NCBI RefSeq assembly: GCF_024436055.1
Contig: NZ_JANFNH010000005.1
Span: 1-64,000 of the forward strand
From: Streptantibioticus rubrisoli
GTDB lineage: Bacteria; Actinomycetota; Actinomycetes; Streptomycetales; Streptomycetaceae
Direction of reading: 5' to 3'
DNA: 64,000 nucleotides
Of the stretch, positions 62,684-64,000 are shown in pieces (position 1 is the stretch's first letter; every line of letters starts with the position of its first letter). The notes below the pieces were generated by a model. It did no database searches, had not been told where the DNA came from, and saw only the letters and a list, made by a program, of their open reading frames with translations. The translations under genes and the position numbers were made by a program.

Positions 62684-62725
62684 GTGCATCATACACATCA
62701 CACGCCTGCGATGTGTATGATGCAC
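62684..62725. promoter_or_regulatory. Long inverted repeat, probable MarR operator
   Basis: GTGCATCATACACATC (62684-62699) and its perfect reverse complement (62710-62725), ten bases apart, in the divergent MFS/MarR promoter region. A third, imperfect direct copy GTGCACGATACACA starts at 62667. Confidence 0.85.
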
Positions 62726-62812
62726 ATCACGGGACGGGCGCAGGAGACCCGCACGGTCCCGCGCGGGCTGGGATCGGGAAGAATGCGGTGCCGGGAAGGA
62801 GTAGGAGGCGCG

Positions 62813-63277
62813 GTGCTGGAGAGACTGGAGCGGGAGCTGATGCTGCTCTCGCGGCACCAGGTGATGGCTCGCCGGGAGCGCGACTCCCAGCGCCTGGACC
62901 GTTCGGCCTACCTGCTGCTCAGCCGGATCGACGCCCAAGGACCCATGTCCATCGGGCAGTTGGCGGAGGCCTTCGGGCTGGACACCTCGACCGTGAACCG
63001 GCAGACGGCCGCACTGCTCCGCTGCGGTCTGGCCGAACGCGTCGCGGACCCGGAAGGCGGCATGGCCCGCAAGCTGCGCATCACCGACGAGGGCGGGCGA
63101 AGGCTCGCCGCCGACCGCGAGGTCAACTGCTCCTGCCTGGCCCGGGTGGTCGCCGACTGGTCGCCGGAGGAGCTACGGGAGCTGGAGGACGTACTGGTCC
63201 GGCTCAACCGCAGCGCCGAGGCGCTGGAGGGACGGCACTGGCCGCGCGCGGAGGACGACGCGGGCCAGGCGCGGTAG
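62813..63277 (+). CDS. MarR-family transcriptional regulator
   Basis: A 154-residue regulator with a winged helix: RSAYLLLSRIDAQGPMSIGQ, AFGLDTSTVNRQTAALLRCG, wing MARKLRITDEGGRRL. GTG 62813 is preceded by AGGAGTAGGAGG. A Cys pair (NCSCLARVV, about residue 105) might sense oxidants. Divergent from the MFS gene it probably represses; the operator is the 16-base inverted repeat between them. Confidence 0.9.
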   Translation: MLERLERELMLLSRHQVMARRERDSQRLDRSAYLLLSRIDAQGPMSIGQLAEAFGLDTSTVNRQTAALLRCGLAERVADPEGGMARKLRITDEGGRRLAADREVNCSCLARVVADWSPEELRELEDVLVRLNRSAEALEGRHWPRAEDDAGQAR

Positions 63278-63284
63278 CCCGCCG

Positions 63285-63329
63285 CGCAGCACGAAGCCCC
63301 GGGCCGCTGGCCCGGGGCTTCGTGCTGCG
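63285..63329. terminator. Very long bidirectional terminator
   Basis: CAGCACGAAGCCCCGGGCC and its perfect reverse complement around GCT, extended by two more pairs (21-base stem). It lies between the convergent MarR and lectin genes and should stop transcription from both sides. Confidence 0.92.
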
Positions 63330-63382
63330 TTGTGTGGGCTGGGCGGACGCCAGCGGTCGGCTGGCCCGGTGGCCCCGGCCGG

Positions 63383-64000
63383 TCAGGGCACGTACTGCCC
63401 GGAGTTGCTGGACCACAGCGCACCGCTGGTGCTCGTGTGGACGACCAGGTTCCCGTCGTCCTGCATGGACGCGTAGGCGCCCGAGTGGCCCCAGGTGCCG
63501 CTGGCCCACAGGGCGCTGCCGCTGCTCGGGTAGACCACCAGGTTGCCGTCGCCCTGCATGTCCACATAGGCACCCGAGTGGCCCGAAGTGCGGCTGGACC
63601 AGATGGCCTTGCCGTCACTGTTGCGGTACATCACGAAGTTGCCGTCCAACTGCACCACCAGCCGGGTGTACTGGGCCTGGGTCCACCAACCGGCCTGGAG
63701 CTTGTGGCCCGAGCCGATGGTCTGGGACCGCGTGTAGGTGCCGTCGGCCCACAGCCCACCGCCCATGCCCGTGCCGCCGGTGCTCTTGTAGACCACGAGG
63801 TTCCCGTCGTCCTGCAGCACGGCGTAGGCACCGGAGTTGCCCCAGGTGCCGCTCGCCCACAGCGCACCGCCACCGCCCGGTCCGCCACCGCTCGGGTAGA
63901 CCACCAGGTTGCCGTCGCTCTGCATGTACGCGTACGCGCCGGGGTGCCCCGAGGTGCGGCTGGCCCACACCGCCGGACCGGTGCCGCTGCCGCCGGTCTT
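63383..64000 (-). CDS. B-lectin (bulb-type mannose-binding) repeat protein, 5' end outside the window
   Basis: The last 206 codons of a minus-strand gene that runs off the right edge. Repeats of WASGTWGHSGAYASMQDDGN LVVH type occur four to five times (about every 30-48 residues), each with the QxDxNxVxY lectin signature in variants (QSDGNLVVY, QDDGNLVVY, QLDGNFVMY, QGDGNLVVY, QDDGNLVVH). Probably the carbohydrate-binding C-terminus of a secreted protein; the catalytic or other N-terminal part is not visible. Confidence 0.88.
   Translation of the reverse strand, partial: KTGGSGTGPAVWASRTSGHPGAYAYMQSDGNLVVYPSGGGPGGGGALWASGTWGNSGAYAVLQDDGNLVVYKSTGGTGMGGGLWADGTYTRSQTIGSGHKLQAGWWTQAQYTRLVVQLDGNFVMYRNSDGKAIWSSRTSGHSGAYVDMQGDGNLVVYPSSGSALWASGTWGHSGAYASMQDDGNLVVHTSTSGALWSSNSGQYVP

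Overview
High-GC DNA with GTG/TTG starts, an hspR-regulated dnaK operon, RepSA/FtsK-type integrative elements and many paralogous regulators points to a Streptomyces chromosome. No replication origin or rRNA is visible, and there is one tRNA (Gly, CCC).

Layout. (1) 1-7.9 kb is conserved core: dnaK-grpE-dnaJ-hspR on the minus strand behind two HAIR operators, then a membrane-bound Fe-S oxidoreductase of the EtfD type and a Yip1-family membrane protein. (2) 7.9-28.0 kb holds two tandem integrative elements that have cut one phosphoribosyltransferase (PRTase) gene into three pieces. The 5' piece (27764-27982, coupled to dcd), a middle piece (22313-22693) and the last 19 codons (7902-7961) are separated by a 5 kb tyrosine-integrase element (Int, Xis, RepSA, DUF5753/DUF397 pair, no transfer gene) and a 14.4 kb serine-integrase element (integrase, RepSA, small transfer-region proteins, FtsK/Tra, SCO3933-type regulator, GntR repressor, cargo). 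The cargo includes a cholesterol-dependent-cytolysin-like protein without signal peptide or undecapeptide, next to a small secreted Cys protein. The two elements share a roughly 210 bp non-coding block. (3) 28-29.1 kb is core: dcd, a small Cys protein and tRNA-Gly.

(4) 29.6-39.6 kb is a zinc-starvation island: cysteine-free paralogues of ribosomal proteins L32, L33, L31 and S18, a remnant of S14, a Fur-family (Zur) regulator, two COG0523-type proteins (one interrupted by UGA at a Trp position, one without Walker A), a zinc-type ABC binding lipoprotein, a His-rich protein, two ArsR-family sensors, a CooC-like ATPase and a deleted cation transporter. Zur-box-like palindromes precede most transcription units, so the set probably works as one regulon that releases zinc from ribosomes, captures it and distributes it.

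(5) 39.7-64 kb is accessory or arm-like: Nudix hydrolase, KimA-type potassium permease, MepB, a frameshifted HTH-nSTAND-WD40 gene, a SpoIIE-type phosphatase, a secreted trypsin-like protease, a frameshifted Ser/Thr kinase, a NERD-helicase, a papain-like peptidase, an ECF sigma factor fused through a zinc-finger-like motif and membrane segment to a CAP domain, an Old Yellow Enzyme with a NemR-like box, an MFS transporter divergent from a MarR regulator, and a truncated B-lectin gene at the window edge.

Several genes carry single-base frameshifts or a nonsense codon (about 22.1, 31.5, 46.1 and 51.9 kb). These may be real decay, phase-variable tracts or assembly errors; reads would decide.
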